Translations under genes and position numbers: made by a program
NCBI RefSeq assembly: GCF_037975245.1
Contig: NC_092583.1
Coordinates: 2,847,264 to 2,911,263, forward strand
Source: Apostichopus japonicus
Taxonomy: Eukaryota; Echinodermata; Holothuroidea; Aspidochirotida; Stichopodidae
Reading direction: 5' to 3'
DNA: 64,000 bases
Shown here: positions 13,401-28,400 of the stretch, piece after piece
How positions within the stretch are numbered: the stretch's first letter is position 1
Layout of the letters: the number at the start of each line of letters is the position of its first letter
The notes under the pieces: generated by a model
What the model saw: the letters and a program-made list of their open reading frames with translations, nothing else
The model's database searches: none
What the model was told of the DNA's origin: nothing

Positions 13401-16400
13401 CTAAACTCTGTTTGAGATAGGAGTACTGAAGTGAAGATATAGAAGCCATGACAGTACATGGTTGCATATAAACAGTAACACAACAGTAGTTAAGTATAAA
13501 CTATTATTAATGGTGATTATAATTATCAACAAAATAATATTATATATATAATATATAAAATTATATAATATAATATAAAATTATGTAATATATAATATAT
13601 AACATAAAAAATTATAATATAATATAATATAATATAATATAATATTTATATATAAAATACTATAATTATAATTATTAATAAAAATAATTAAAGTATAAAC
13701 ATATATATGTAATTTTCTATCCTGGCATTTACACCGCTTGTTGGTTAAATAGTTAGACTGTTCCAAAATAGTTTAACGTCTACAAGTCTATTTGAGGATG
13801 GAGTCTATCAAGAATTTCATCTTCAAATGATATAAAGTACAAAAACAAACTGTCACATGTGACATCCACTGTAGATGTTTATCTAATTTGTGATGCAGAT
13901 GAATTTATGCTAACAACAACGTGAAAGATGTTTGGCTCCTTCGTTTGTGTTTCTTTCTTTTTCTTAATCGTCTGCAATATCATTATAATATGTATACTTA
14001 CAATCAGCACTGACATAATTTACAGATAACATGGAAAGAATCGAGGTCATGTCAGACTACAGTATTATTGGCTGTGTGTTACTAGTTCCTGGTTTCCTTT
14101 TGACTGTTTCAACCCATGTACAGGGATATTCAACCACAATTGCAAGGTAAAAAATGTGAAAAAGGAAGCCAATATGGAAGAAAATGAATACCTTGATACA
14201 TTAATTAGCATGAATTGTACCATAACTAATAAATAAGATACATAACGAATGTCAAATCAAATCAATCAAAAAATTATGTGTTTCGAGAGCTTTCAATACA
14301 ATTTACCCTGACACAGGCAGCTATCATCAAAAATAGCTAACAGTTAATAATTACAGTTGAAATGTTGTAGACTGTTTTTTTCGCTAGCAGATTTGAAACT
14401 TGGGCTAGCAGATTTGAAGCTATTGTAGGCGAAACAAATTTGCAACTTGGTCTAGCAGGTCTAGAGCTTTGGTCTAGCAGATCTAGAGATTTGGTCTAGC
14501 AAGATCTGAAGCTTTTTATAGCAGATTTGAAGCTATTATAGGAGAAACAAGTTTGCAATTTGATTTAGCAGATGAAACAATAGTTTGGAGGAGATTACAT
14601 ACTCCATCTATAATTCTAGCAATTATTCGGTCCATGATTTCATTCTCCATATGTCTTTTTGCCCCCCAAATATTCAAGCTTTTATTACTTTGATCTATAC
14701 CATTTGCTTAATGAAGAAAAACGAAAATTATTTTTCAAAATATTATTAATTTAGATATTAATATTATGAGATTTGTTGTTATTACATTATAGGTACCACA
14801 ATGGTTCTTAATATATGTGAGTCCTACATCCTCAATTTCCAAGAAGCTTGTCAATTTCATTCATTGTTCATAAGGTGTAATATATATACATAACAACAAT
14901 ATAATGATATGCATTCTGACTCCATTTGTGATAAAACTAAGTGACTAAATCACATTAACAAATTCAGCAACTTTGAACACTGTTTCTGCTTTCATTTTTT
15001 TAACAAAATTCCTGGTTTCATATGAGCAGCTTTCCAGCCTTTGATCTAATACCAGCATCTTTGCTCAATACTGGTCATAAAACAAACTTCCAATCAAAAG
15101 ATGTGTATCACCTCCATCCGGGTGTGATAAAACATTTGGCAATATCCGTTGAACACAAGAGCTCCTACCAGTATATTCCTTACATTTTGCCTTTCGTCTG
15201 TGTTAAATTTGGTTTTGATTTAATACCCAATGCTGTTAAGTCTCAGTATGATAAATCAGTTAGATCAAGCTTTTAAATTTAGTGTCTTCCGAATTTGAGG
15301 ATGCTAACAATTGCTAGATGTTTCTGAAAGTATGCCTACATACTGGATGTGAAAACCTCAAACTGTATCTCAGATACTTGGGATTATCAAATTTTACAAT
15401 TAAATGTCCCAGTGAGTTTAAACAAGGCTCTGAAAGTGGCAGTGAAAGAAGTCTAAACAGTTTGATCATAGGTGACCATTATTTCACATTCTAGCTTATT
15501 TGGGGGCTTGTTGGAGACTTGGAGAGGAGTGGGGGAGGGTGGGGGTGGGGGGAGGAGGAGAGCTGACATGCTGTCTGCTGTTAAGCATCTTCTGTAACAC
15601 ATGTAACATAGCAATAAAACATGTGCTGCTACATATTGGCTTCTCTTGTAGCAATATTAAAATTTGACTGGCATGTTAATTGCAACAGCTGGACCCATTG
15701 TATGGCTTCCCCAGTATCACACAACATACTGTTGAAGTCTCTCTACACTACTTCCCAGGTCTAACCTAATATCCACTCAGATCATTCTATAGTTTCCAGA
15801 GATATTTTTGATGAGAGAGTTAAATAAGAAAACCTACTTAAATTGAATTGTTGGTAGCTCGACAAAACCTCCAAACATACTGTACTGATTTGGGTATTTA
15901 CTTCAAATGCAAATTTCTGTATACCCTTGAAGCCTCTTGCTAGATTAAAAACCGTCAGTAGATACAATCTTGTCAAGAATCTTATAATTTACAGTTTTAT
16001 GATACCCTTGCTGAAAGTCTAATTCTGCTCATCAGATGTTTATAGTTGAGACAGCTTTCTTCAGATGGAGAAAGCTATTTTGCTACATCTTTTTGTCAAC
16101 TTTGGTGACCCACTTTCGGGTCATGCCCCATCAGTTGTGGACCATTGCTTAAAATGATCATGCAGAAAAAATATTTAATTGAAATTTGGGAATGAAAGCC
16201 TAAATTCTGCATTAACTTCAATTACAAAAAAAGCCACATTCCCCAAAACTAACTGGTTTGGGTATATTTTACAGGCAACAATACTTACCTATCTCATTTC
16301 TCATATAACATTTCGGCACTGCGACCCCTACGCGCCACTTTGCGGCCACCTCCCCCTTCCGATAAGATCTACCATTTAGTAAGATCTACCATTCAGATAC

Positions 16401-19400
16401 TAGACCATGCTTTTTCAAGAATATCATACTGGGTTTGATTTGCTTTGCTTTCACTTTGGAGGCAGACTAAAGAAAAGGATGAAAAAAAAAACACTATCAC
16501 GTACAATCCTTTGAGACAGCCAAAAATTCAATCAGGATAGTGAGAAGATTATGTTCAAAGCGTCTAGCACTGGAAGAGGAAATTCAAGACGATCAAGAGG
16601 AGGGGCGATCATGACGTTCAAGACAATTGATGCATCTTACAAAAGAAGTTAGAAGATACGTGCTGTAATTCCTGCAGTATGCGTACTACCAAGACGAGAC
16701 GAAGAACAAATACTGTATCACCCTTTATGACGTCTATTACGTATATAATAATACTGGAATGTTTATTAGGCTGGCTACACAGTATTTATATCCTGAATCA
16801 GACAGCCAGTCTAAACGATCTAACATCATCGGGATGATCGAGAGATGAAGAGAGTGATCGGAGGAAGTTGATGCTGACACCTTTATTGATTTAAAACCAT
16901 AAATTAAAACTGTATAAATAACAATGAAGCTGCACATGTTCTTAGAGCTCTGAATGATTCAATGTGTGAAAGATACTTTAGCACAGTCTGCGAGTGTCTG
17001 CCATTTGAAGTCAAAGCAGCCATGATCTATGTCAAACATAAACCCCAATATAACTCCAAACTTATTGGCTTGGATATAAAAACAAATTACATGCGGGTCT
17101 TCATCTTCATGCAATACTTGTAGCACTTGTAGGTGGCAGTACACAAACTACAATGCAGAGTCCTTCTAAATTGGGAAACTTCATGAATGATTTTAAATAA
17201 ACAGGATTCTAACAGCTATGAGAACATTTCACCTGTAATAATCATGTTGTGAGCTTCTGCATGGTAAATTAGGAGGGTAGAGGGTATTGGCAGGTCAGTC
17301 GGGTGCAGTGCAAAAGTGTAACCGATTATTGTGTGTGTATAGAAGACAGGGACAGTAAGAGAGGAACCAGGACAAGCACCTGTCCCTGACATATCACTCT
17401 CCCATTCCATCACCAAGTAGAACTTCTCTAACATGAGAGAACTCTGTGACACATTTCTAAAATGGCAAATGTTGAGGTACAGCCATGTGCTTTCAACAAT
17501 TTGCACCATTTTAAGTTTACTTCAAACAGTGCTCATCATAGTGCCAATGTACAGTATCTTGTATGTATGAAAATATTTAAGCACAAGATTGCATTTTTTG
17601 AAATTTTAAGAACTCTTGAGCTATTCCAACCAGTATGATCATTCACAAATGATTGCAATCTCACTCATGCGGGCATGCCGGGGGGGGGGGGGGGGGGGAG
17701 GACGGCTTCTGTATTGTACAGTACGCGTAAATTTGAGCGTACAAGAAAGTAATGGAAAACAAAAACATAATAAAAAAAACCACAATCAGTGCTCATACTC
17801 CATGAAGAAAAGGCGACACAAGATCATGCTGATACCAGTAGCAAATTTGAAAGAGTGCGAAACCAAATCAATTCTTTTTGCTGCTGTATAATTTGTCAGC
17901 GAACTCATGCATTTGACTTTAGAATGATAATTTCAGAGAGATATGGGAAGCAACCAGTGACTGAGTCAGTACAGGCAAACTGTTATAACATGTTACCTAA
18001 GATCTTTGCAGGTTAAGGCACACCAGAAAGTAATTTAATATTCTAATATTGCAAGCTTTTCATAGCTCTAAACTTTGTGTCTGAAATAAATACTTATGGT
18101 AACCCCAAAACAGCCCAAAATCCCTCCCTATACAAGAAAAGGATACTTATCAGGCTGGGAGTGACTCCTAAGATAAGTGGAGGAAAACGGTGGAAGAAAA
18201 AAACTCCCAACTCCTCAGCTACCGTAAGGACGAAATCCGAAAGAAAAGTGCCAATCGAAAAAACGTGTGCAAGCACATTCTAAGCAAGGTAAACAGGGTG
18301 CTATGGTTGTGAGGAGACAAGTAAGCGAGGAGTGAAGTAAATTATGTGTCAAAAAACTGGCTATGCATTTTTGCACTTGTATCACAGATGTATAACAACC
18401 CATGGAATCCTTCAATGGGATGCCTGATAAATTAATCCCTACACACTGCTAATAGTGACCTAATGTTTGCAGTACGTTTGGAATGGGCAGGTTTGATGGA
18501 AGACAAGTAAGGAGCAGTGAAGCTAAGTGAAGGAATATGCAGTACTGCTGTGTATGTGTGTTGTTTTCTTTGGGTATGGAGAAGAGGGTTGGTGTGGGGG
18601 GGGGGTGGGGAGTACTGAACAGGGTACTGACATGCGTGTGATTTCTCTTCGGGATGGCAGAAGGAAGGCAGGTCTCTAAAAAGTGTGGATTTAATTAGTG
18701 TGGATTTGATTAAATGTTACATTAACTGAACCAAAACCTCAAATTGGCACAATTAAGTATCATAAAATGGTCTAGAAAATATATGGAACATGCTGCAATT
18801 AGGATTTAAAATACTTTTGGAGGCATAGGCCTCCCATGCCTCCTAGATTTATGACGTCTTCTTAAGTAAGGGTTCCTGGGAAGGAAAACAAAATCTGTCA
18901 AAATCATCTTCAGAGGACTTCCCAAGGAAAAAGATTCTCTTCTCACATTCTGCTGGTGAAAAGTAGCAAAACAAGAAATGATAGCTAGGATGAAAAGGAA
19001 AAAACCTGAATCCTGAATACTGTAGCTTCGTAACACCTTGATTTTATACAGCAAGTATATAGTATGAGACATCTGATCTTTGGTTTCATTAAAACTCCCT
19101 CCTGAAGGTGAGATGCTCTGATGACAAACATATCCACTTATAAAAGTAATTCTACTTCAGAAAGGATCCACAGTAGAGTAAAGAGTGATGCTGTTATATT
19201 GAATAAACATGTACCACCTTGTATACAAAATAGAACAATGTTTTAAATCCAAAATTTGATGACATCACAATCATTTATCCAAAGTTACACGAAGTTGATC
19301 AAAAGTTGGACAATTTTGAATTTGGAAAACATCATAGGCAAAGATGGACATTGATATCTCATGCTGGAAAATGTTACATCCAAAAAAAGCTGGGTGACAT

Positions 19401-22400
19401 CACAAAAATCATGTCCAAAAATGTTACTGGTTTAGTGCACACAGGTCTCTCAACTCCTCTCCTTTACCGAGTTACTTCTTTGTTCTAGAGACAAGGTACA
19501 GTAGATGGACATTGCAGTTGTTTTGAGAGGACAGGTAAGTCATTTCTACAGCCATTTTAAGTGACAATCATTAAAACAAGACAAGGGACAAAGTATAAAA
19601 GAACTTCATAACGTAAGACATCAGTTACAGGGTCCATGTAAAAAAAAAAGAAAAAATTTTTTTTTAAATAATTTCAGGTTTATTCAACAGCACTCTACAG
19701 TAAAGAACACAAAATTATAAATATATGCTAAATTAGCTGGTGTCCACACTTGTCATTAACACACATTAACTCAACACATACTGTATACTGTATAATGATC
19801 AAAGTGTTGGGTGCATTTCACTAAAAGGCACAGATTAGTTCATAATTTGTATATCCACTGAAAAGAAATTTGAATTTAAAGGCAGCTTTTAAAGTTTAAT
19901 CAAATCATTTTACTAAAACCTGCTGTATATTTCACAATATATTAGAGACAATTAATCAAACAATGACATGCTAAAATGTTTTTATCCTTCACCAAATGTA
20001 TAATGAGTTAACAATAATCCACCTGGTTATTAAGATTTTGTCAACAAGAGTAGCTTTGAATGATGTATGGGAATTTTATTAACTTTTGCAAGTAGTTAGC
20101 AATACGTTTTAATTGCATCCTACAATACCAACATTAACAGGCTCTTCCATACCAGTTCAAAATTATCAACAAGAAGTTTGAAGTTTATTAAATTATAAAA
20201 TGATTACGCTGCAGATGTCATGTTAAAATAGACATCAAAATTAGTTTGATAAATAAATAACCTCACAGCGGCGGAAACACTACCAGATATTAAATGCATG
20301 GAATGTACAGGTACCATCTGGGAGCAAATGCATATCTCTTGTTAAAGGAGTAGTTTGCTGATTGATAAATGTAATCAACAACTGTAGTCAGTAGTCATCT
20401 ACTGTTGTAGACTGTGTACTTCATACATGTTGTTGACAAAGCAAGGAAGTATATTGCTAAAAAGAATGCAAAATGGTACCAACTTTGGTAGGTTAGGTAC
20501 TAGATGGCATCTGAGTGAATATGTTAATTTGAAGATATACATATTAAGACACATGCAGAGTAAAGTTATTAATGATAACAAACCCAAGTGGCTAACAGAA
20601 GTGCAATGCTAATGACTGTAAAATGTTACCTACATTTGTAGGCTAGATAGATCTTTATCAGTGGCATGCATGCAAACATTTCTGCATTATAAGAGATAGG
20701 AATGCTCCTTTCTGACAAACTCTGCATGAGGGCAGTTATATGACATCACACTTCCTCCACTGATACCAATATGCACGTCATCTAACTGAACAGGAGTTCA
20801 TAAACATCTTGCATATATATATATATATTCATCTCAACCGGATGTACACATGCTGTTAAGAAATTTTCAATGCTCTACAAGAACAAATCATCGAACCACA
20901 GATACTGCTCGCTGAGGGGTGAATAGAGTCCTGACTAATTTACTTTATGACAAAGGTTCAGAAATTCCTGTTAGGATGGTCAGCATATTTGTTTTATATA
21001 ACAGTTGTAATGGAAGCATGACACTGGATGAGTTAATACCATGCTGAGGGGGCATGGCCTTTAGTCAGAAGGTGTAGCTTTTGATTACTGGGCTGTGAAA
21101 ATTGGATGTAAGAACGTATTTTCTCTTGACAGGACTGTGATGAACATATCCCAAACTAAGGAAATATAGCTTGGTGCATCATACTGTATAGTAAACTCTT
21201 ATACAAATATGGACAGTTTAACTACACAAAGGCAAACATGTACTGCAATTTTTGTATAGTAACTGTGACATTTTTTGAATTGAAACATTTTCTTGGTACT
21301 ATGATATCCCATTTTCACGTTTGAAAACATAAAAGGTGCAGACTGGAGGAGGGATATAAATGAGAGATATCTTCCTTTGTTTAATGTATTGTTTGATTAT
21401 TTTTAATTGGACAATTTTACCAAATTTTTTTGTTCAGTTCTTGAAGCAGAAATATCCTGACCTCCATTTCTGATCTTGTGAAGTTTTATTTTTCCTCTCT
21501 CTCTTTGGGTGGGGGGAGGGGATGTGGAAGCTTGATACTGGATGACAAAACCCCAGTAACCTCTTTACATATCAGCACTTGCATATAGGACCAGCTCATT
21601 GAATGAAACAATAGTCATAAACTCTTTGAGTTCTTGATGTCTCCCTAAAGACCCTCTCTGCTCCTCTCCTAATAATAGAACAAGAGCATTGTCAATGATC
21701 CCAACATTGTCTGTTCCAGATCCACCATAATTTATAATATCTCTTAGCCTCTCATTACAATTTTGCACATCTAATTGAACACAGTCTTCACAATCAGTGC
21801 AAACTGAGAGGTAAACATGGCAGGAATGTCTTCTCCCTTGGATACCAACATGAGGCAACATTACATTGACATTACAACCTACATTACTGAATTATTCAAC
21901 ATCCCATTACAGTCAGTGTTGTCTGGATGACCTTTAGTCCACATACTGTAGTCCAGGCAATTTAGAAATAAATAAAGAAAAGATTCCAATTTGCCAAAAC
22001 CTTACATTCAAAGGGAAGCATCTATCTTTAATAAAGGTCATGACCAGTACTGGTCCCAGCTATATATGTTAGAATGTCAAATAATGTTCACTCATGCCCA
22101 GGGGGTGGGAGCTGGGGCACATGCCCCCCCCCCCACTTTTTTTCAAAAAAGGAAACGTGCCCTACTGGCAAATAAAATGTGCCCCTTTAATGAAGAACTG
22201 TCTTTTGGATATCTTAAGCCTTTGTTAATTTTAATATTCTATTTTAATTATTCATGTGCACCATAATAGTCTTGATAGCATACTAACACATCATATATAT
22301 TAAAGTGATATGGCCGGTGTGTATCGGTTTATAGCATAATGAGTGGTGGTTGTGGAATAAGAAAGTGCCCCTCTGATGTTGTGCCCCCCCACCACTTTTT

Positions 22401-25400
22401 GGAGCTTCCTACCCCCCTGCTCATACTCCAATCTTGATGAGCAAGTTGCTCTACCCCTGTTGCATTTTCATGTCACTGAGACACTGAATATTCTAAAGTT
22501 ACTAAAAACAGGAAAATAATTTGGTGAATCGGTACCCCCAGGAATGTGCGTTTGAAAACTCTTAACAACTTATAGCATGCTTAAAATTGAGCCCGATATG
22601 CTAAACCTTTAAAGCAGACATGTAATCGCCTTCATTTCCCATCGGAATATCTTGTGAAGTCTATTTCAGCTCTCTCTCTCACCTTGCTAAAACTATTTCA
22701 GCATCATATTACAACCCTTCATCACACTCTGAGTGGGCGAGAGCAGTGTGAAGACTGCATCCCAGCTACCTAAGCTCACCGCTTTTTATTTTTGTTATCT
22801 GTTTATTTCATTATTATTTGTTTACGTTGGGAGAAAGCCCATAGTCAGGCCAATGGATGGGCTGGACCGGCTGGCTTTTTAAAGTCTTGATGTGACTGAC
22901 AGGATATTTTTGTTTGTCCCCTTTGGTAGATGAGGCAGTGCAAGCAGTAGTAAGCACTGTCAAGAGGGAGTAAGTACTGCAAAGCTCTGCAAGATGCCTT
23001 TCTCTTCATGACACTTGTACACTATTGGATGCTTCCTCACAGGTCAATGGCCTGCGAAAAATTACTCTCTCGAAAGACTTCTTAAGACTTCAAAGCAAAG
23101 TGACAGGTTGTAAATTGATCGCAATGGATGAAGATTGCCAGTAGTCACGTTGTCCACCATTACAGCAGTTAGTAACAGATCGAGTAGGTAGAATGTCAGC
23201 ATAAATCGGTAGTTAAACTTACAATATGTATTCACAATAGTACAATACTTGTTGCTGCTGGCAGAGTTGAAAGCAATCAACAATCAAGATTAGATCATAT
23301 TATGTGTGTATATTAGGAAGCTATATACATGGACAATACTTTAGAAATCTCTCCAAACACAGACTCACTGACGGTTGCTTGCTGTTTGAACTTGGAATGT
23401 ATGTTCACAAAAGCACTTGTTAAAACTGCTGGTAAAGTTGCGAGACAATTGCAATCATAATGAGATTGTGAGGATAAATAATTGTGAGGGTATATGATGG
23501 AGCTACAGTCAACACTTCAGAAAACTCTCCAAACACAAATTCACTGAACGGTATTGACGATTGTTTGTTCTTCAGTGGCATAATCAGTGCTGCATATCAG
23601 TATGTAATCATGTCAAAATTAGAGAGCTGAGGGGGCTGCAGCATCCTGTAGACAGGCTGTGTAGGACAATCTTTTGGGAAGCTACAGTATAGACCACACT
23701 GTAGAAAACACTCCAAACACAACGCATCGAATGGTATTGCCGGTGGTCTGTTCTTCAGTGGCATAATCAGTGCTGCATAACAGTATGTAATCATGTCAAT
23801 AGTAGGAAGCTAAGGGGGCTGCAGCACCCTGTAGTCAGGCTGTGTAGGACATGATCTTTTGGGAAGCTACAGTATAGACCACACTTTAGAAAACACTCCA
23901 AACACAACTCACTGAACGGTATTGATTGTTGTTCAACCTGTTGTTTCAACCTGAGGGGGCTGCAGCATCCTGCAGCCAGGCTGTGTACAGTAGGACATAA
24001 TCGTTTGTGAGCACTCCACAGTTCATTACAATTGATACAGCTGGTCTGCAGAGATAATCCCAGTTAATAGGCATTGTTGGTCTGCTAACATAATCTCTTT
24101 TGCTTGATACTGATACAGCCTTGCTGCAGGGGTATTTTGCAGCTGCTGCAGCTATTTGTGTTGACACAAACTTAAATGAAAGATACTGTTTCTGGTATTA
24201 CAAGTACAGTATAGAGACCTGCCTTAGATCAACAGGCTGACAATTACAATGGCTGTGCTTTACAAGATATGCCATTAAACAGTCAGACAAATTTATGTAA
24301 CAAATCAGCAACCAATCTTGAAAGAAAGGCAGCGATCTTTTAAGAGAGTAACAGGTTATGATCAAAATGTCAGATGATTCATTTGATAACACTCATAACA
24401 GTGACTTAGTATGTAATCTTTTGTGTTCCAGATTCCACACTCAAGGCAATGCTCCTCTGCATATATGCAATCTCTATTGCCGTACCTTGATATTGATACC
24501 GTTGAATTTTGTAACTGCACTATAGCATTTCTTTTAGACACTGTGCCTTAACAAAATTCAACAACAAAGGGATAATAATCATAAAAATATAATACATAAC
24601 AAACATAACAAAATATTCATCAATGTATTTACTGTACAGCAACAAAAAAATTATGTTAGCTACAAAGCATCCTTAGATTCAACCTTGCATCAACCACTCT
24701 CGGCTTTAATTACAACTTTATCACCATCTTGGAACCTCTTGTGTATTACAAACCTTACACAGACAAAAGTTGCACAGGCAATTATCTGAAGTGAAACATC
24801 TGTGTAACCGCGTAATGAGGAGATGTCATATACTGTAGCTTGGAGCAGAGAGTTCTAGCTTGCAGCAAAACAGATGGCTAAAAAAATTTGTTAAAATAAA
24901 TCCTTAGGCTCTTTGAAGAGAAATACACAGGCTACACAGCACCAGACAGTCATGGCAGATCTGATTTACGTTCTATTCATAGATATCTGTCTGGGTTTTA
25001 CAACAGTGTCGCTTAAATTATAAAATTGGTAAAATTATGATTTTTTTCTTTTTGGCTACACCCTACCCTCCCTTAAGGCATGCCACAGCACAAACTCAAT
25101 AGGAAGTGACTGTCTCTGTTGAAATATATCCAAATTAGTAGTAACACCGTCATGACCCCAGAGTTTGAATACAGTTTAGAAATACTTCACCTGTGAGCCT
25201 TTGAGTTAAACTTCTTGTCTACTTCAAGTTTGTATTGGAATACAACTGCGGTACAATACAAAACATATAGTCTAGATGGAGGACAACATGGCTGACTCAC
25301 AATCCGAGGTAATGATTAACAATACTGATGTCATAGTAACTGTCTAGTAAGCGTTAGCCCCTACGGCTACTATTGAGGTTTTAGCAATGCAAAAAAAAAA

Positions 25401-28400
25401 TGGTACTTTTTGAGAAAAGTCACCTAAGTCAGACCCTGGACACAAGAACCAAAAAACTTGATCCATTCTCAAGCCCATGTTCCTTATATGGAGACTGGCA
25501 TAGTGTGATCATGATGTTATGTCAAGACGTTACGTCCAAAGAAACTCTTTTTCAAAGGGAATCTCTTTTATGAGAAATCAGTCACTAACACATCTCTGGT
25601 ACAACAGTAGAAAGAGTGGCCAAGTACATTAATGTCAGAACTGCTGAGCCTTCCAATTACTCCTTCACAATTGTCTAATATCAGCAGCTTTCCAAGAGTT
25701 TGAGGTAACCACTGAGCTGGTTAAAATGAACTAATTTCCATTACATTGACTAACTAATCTTGTTGTACTGTATGTGTCTAGACCTCAAAGGTTAAAGGAG
25801 ATCGAAAATGGAACACAAAAAAGCAGCTCTTGATAGTAGAAAAAGCTAAAAGTAAATAATGTCTTTATTATTTCATGCCACCATGTAAATATACTTAAGG
25901 ACAAATTCTGACAAATTCACACGATTGTGTATATCATGCAAACATATACATATTTCAATACTTCAATAAACAAGAGCCCAAGGGCACTGTGGTTCCTTGC
26001 TTGGGGTATATGACAATACACATCATATTATCAAGCAAGATTGGGCTGAAATAGTCCAAGTAATTGTCCTACATGTTCCCATAAAGTAACCAACACTATA
26101 GCCAACACTTTTGTGATCACAAAATGTGATCGGATTTTTTTATCAAAAGGCACTTTTGAGATCTAAATATGGCGTCGAAAATGTAAGAAATATAAGAGAC
26201 CTACAAGCGTGTCAACAGATATGATAACAATGGTGACCTCAGATGACATGACCTTTAAGTTTCAAAATGTTCCACCACCCCATTCACAACTTGTCCCAAA
26301 ATATCAACCATGTCACACATTGGCATTGAGATTTAATTGCATTAAATGTCCAAAAGTTAACTTTTGAACTTGTATGTAACTTCACACACAAAGGTCACCC
26401 GGAGGTCAACCAATTGACATTTTTGATCGGTGAGACCTAAATAGAGCATGACTGTAAAAATTCAAACATTTTTTCTTTGCCCATTTTCTCCCCCCATAAT
26501 ACTACTTTTTTAACATTAGCTGACCTTTGGTGATCTTGGATCACATGACCGTTAAGTTTGAAAATATTCCCCTATACCATTTGCAACTTGTCCAAAAAAA
26601 TCAACCTTGTCACACCTTGGCACTGGGACTTATTGCATTAAATGTGTGAAAATTAACTTTGACCTCAAATAACTTCGCACACGAAGGTCAAATGGGGGTC
26701 AACCCATTGACATTTATGATCAGAAGGTACCTTTAACATCTGAAAATAGCATCGAAACTGTAAAAATCCACAAAACACGAAAAGGTCACCAGAGGTCAAA
26801 TTGAGGTCAAGGGTCACCCAGATGCGGGTCGACAATTGGATTACATTGAAGCAACTCCCAACCCTAACGGACAATTTGTTCTCAAGTTGTCGCAAAAATA
26901 CTAGTTTTTTATCATTAATTGACCTTTGGTGACCTTGTATCACATGACCGTTAAGTTTGAAAATATTCCCCTATACCATTTGCAACTTGTCTCAAAATAT
27001 CAACTGTGTAACACCTTGGCACTGGGAGTTATTACACTAAATGTCTGAAAATTAACTTTGACCTCATATAACTTAACATACAAAGGTCACCTTGGGTCAA
27101 CTTATTGACATTTTTGATTGATGAGACCTAAATTAGAGCATCAAACTATAAAAATTCAAACATTTTTTTCTTTGCCCATTTTCTACCCCCAAAATACTAG
27201 TTTTTTGACATTAATTGACCTTTGGTGACCTCTGATCACATGACCGTTAAGTTTGAAAATATTCCCCTATACCATTTGCAACTTGTCCAAAAATATCAAC
27301 CATGTCACACCTTGGAACTGGGAGTTGTTGCATTAAATGTGTGAAAATTAACTTTGACCTCGTATAACTTCGCACACGAAGATCACACGGGTGTCAACCA
27401 ATTGACATTTTTGATCGGAAGGTACCTTTGATATCCAAATCTAGCATCAAAACCAAACATTTTCTTTTTTGCTCGTTTCCTCCCAAAATAAGCACATTTT
27501 TTCTAATGTGACCTTTGACCTTTTGACCTTGGTTTCAGATGTAGTTTAATCTCCTGATTCCAAAAAACAAAACGAAAAGTCTGTACAACCATCCTAACTC
27601 CGATCGAAAAACTTTGACCCCATATAACTTCGCACATAAAGGTCACACGGGCCAACCTATTGACATTTATGATCAGAAGGTACCTTTGACATCTGAAAAT
27701 AGCATCGAAACTGTAAAAATCCCAAAAACACGAAAAGGTCACCAGAGGTCAAATTGAGGTCAAGGGTCACCCAGATGCGGGTCGACAATTGGATTACATT
27801 GAGGCAACTCCCAACCCTAACAGACATTTCGTTCTCAAGTTATTGCAAAAATACTAGTTTTTTATCATTAATTGACCTTTGATGACCTCGGATCACATGA
27901 CCGTTAAGTTTGAAAATGCTCCCCTAACCAGTTCACAACTTGTCCCAAAATATCAATCTTGTCGCACATTGGCACTGGGAGTTATTGCAGTTTTAATATT
28001 TTCGGTTTTTGGACCATAACTGACCTTTGGTGACCTTTGTGGGCACCAAAAACAATAGGGCACACCTTCACCATATGGCGGATCTATAGTCCAAGTTTGG
28101 CCTCAATCCAACATTCCCTTATTGAGATAGAGCGTACCCAAGCAAGTGTCACAGACACACACACACACACACATACATACATACATACACGCATACATAC
28201 ATACATACATACACACACACACGCCAACCTGACTGCATAGGTTCCTTTTGCTAAAGCAAGGAACCAAAAAATGCTTAAACTTGTGATTGTAGGATTCTCA
28301 AACTTTGTGACCAATTTAGCATATCAAGTTCTTTTTGTCTCACAATATACATCCCTCTATACAAAATACATCCCTCTAATTTAGAAAGTATATTGCACAG

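Larger units (their letters stand above)
25991..28265. mobile_element. 2.3-kb dispersed repeat with short inverted ends, rich in AGGTCA direct repeats
   Basis: GGTTCCTTGCTT at 25991-26002 is the exact inverse of AAGCAAGGAACC at 28254-28265. The right end is also a self-hairpin (28240-28265). Inside, a block with ATGACCGTTAAGTTTGAAAAT recurs at about 26545, 26945, 27241 and 27898, and a segment with GGTCACCCAGATGCGGGTCG is duplicated 953 bp apart (26783 and 27736). No intact ORF. I recognise it as a repeat by structure but cannot name its family. Confidence 0.7.

Noticed and set aside
13581-13766. Minus-strand ORF rich in Tyr/Ile
   Set aside because: Translation of the AT microsatellite.
16364-16396. 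GATCTACCAT repeats resembling the left-end minisatellite
   Set aside because: Only two short matches of about 10 bp; chance is sufficient.
28037-28314. ORFs on both strands rich in His/Thr or Cys/Val
   Set aside because: Produced by the (AC)n/(ATAC)n microsatellite.
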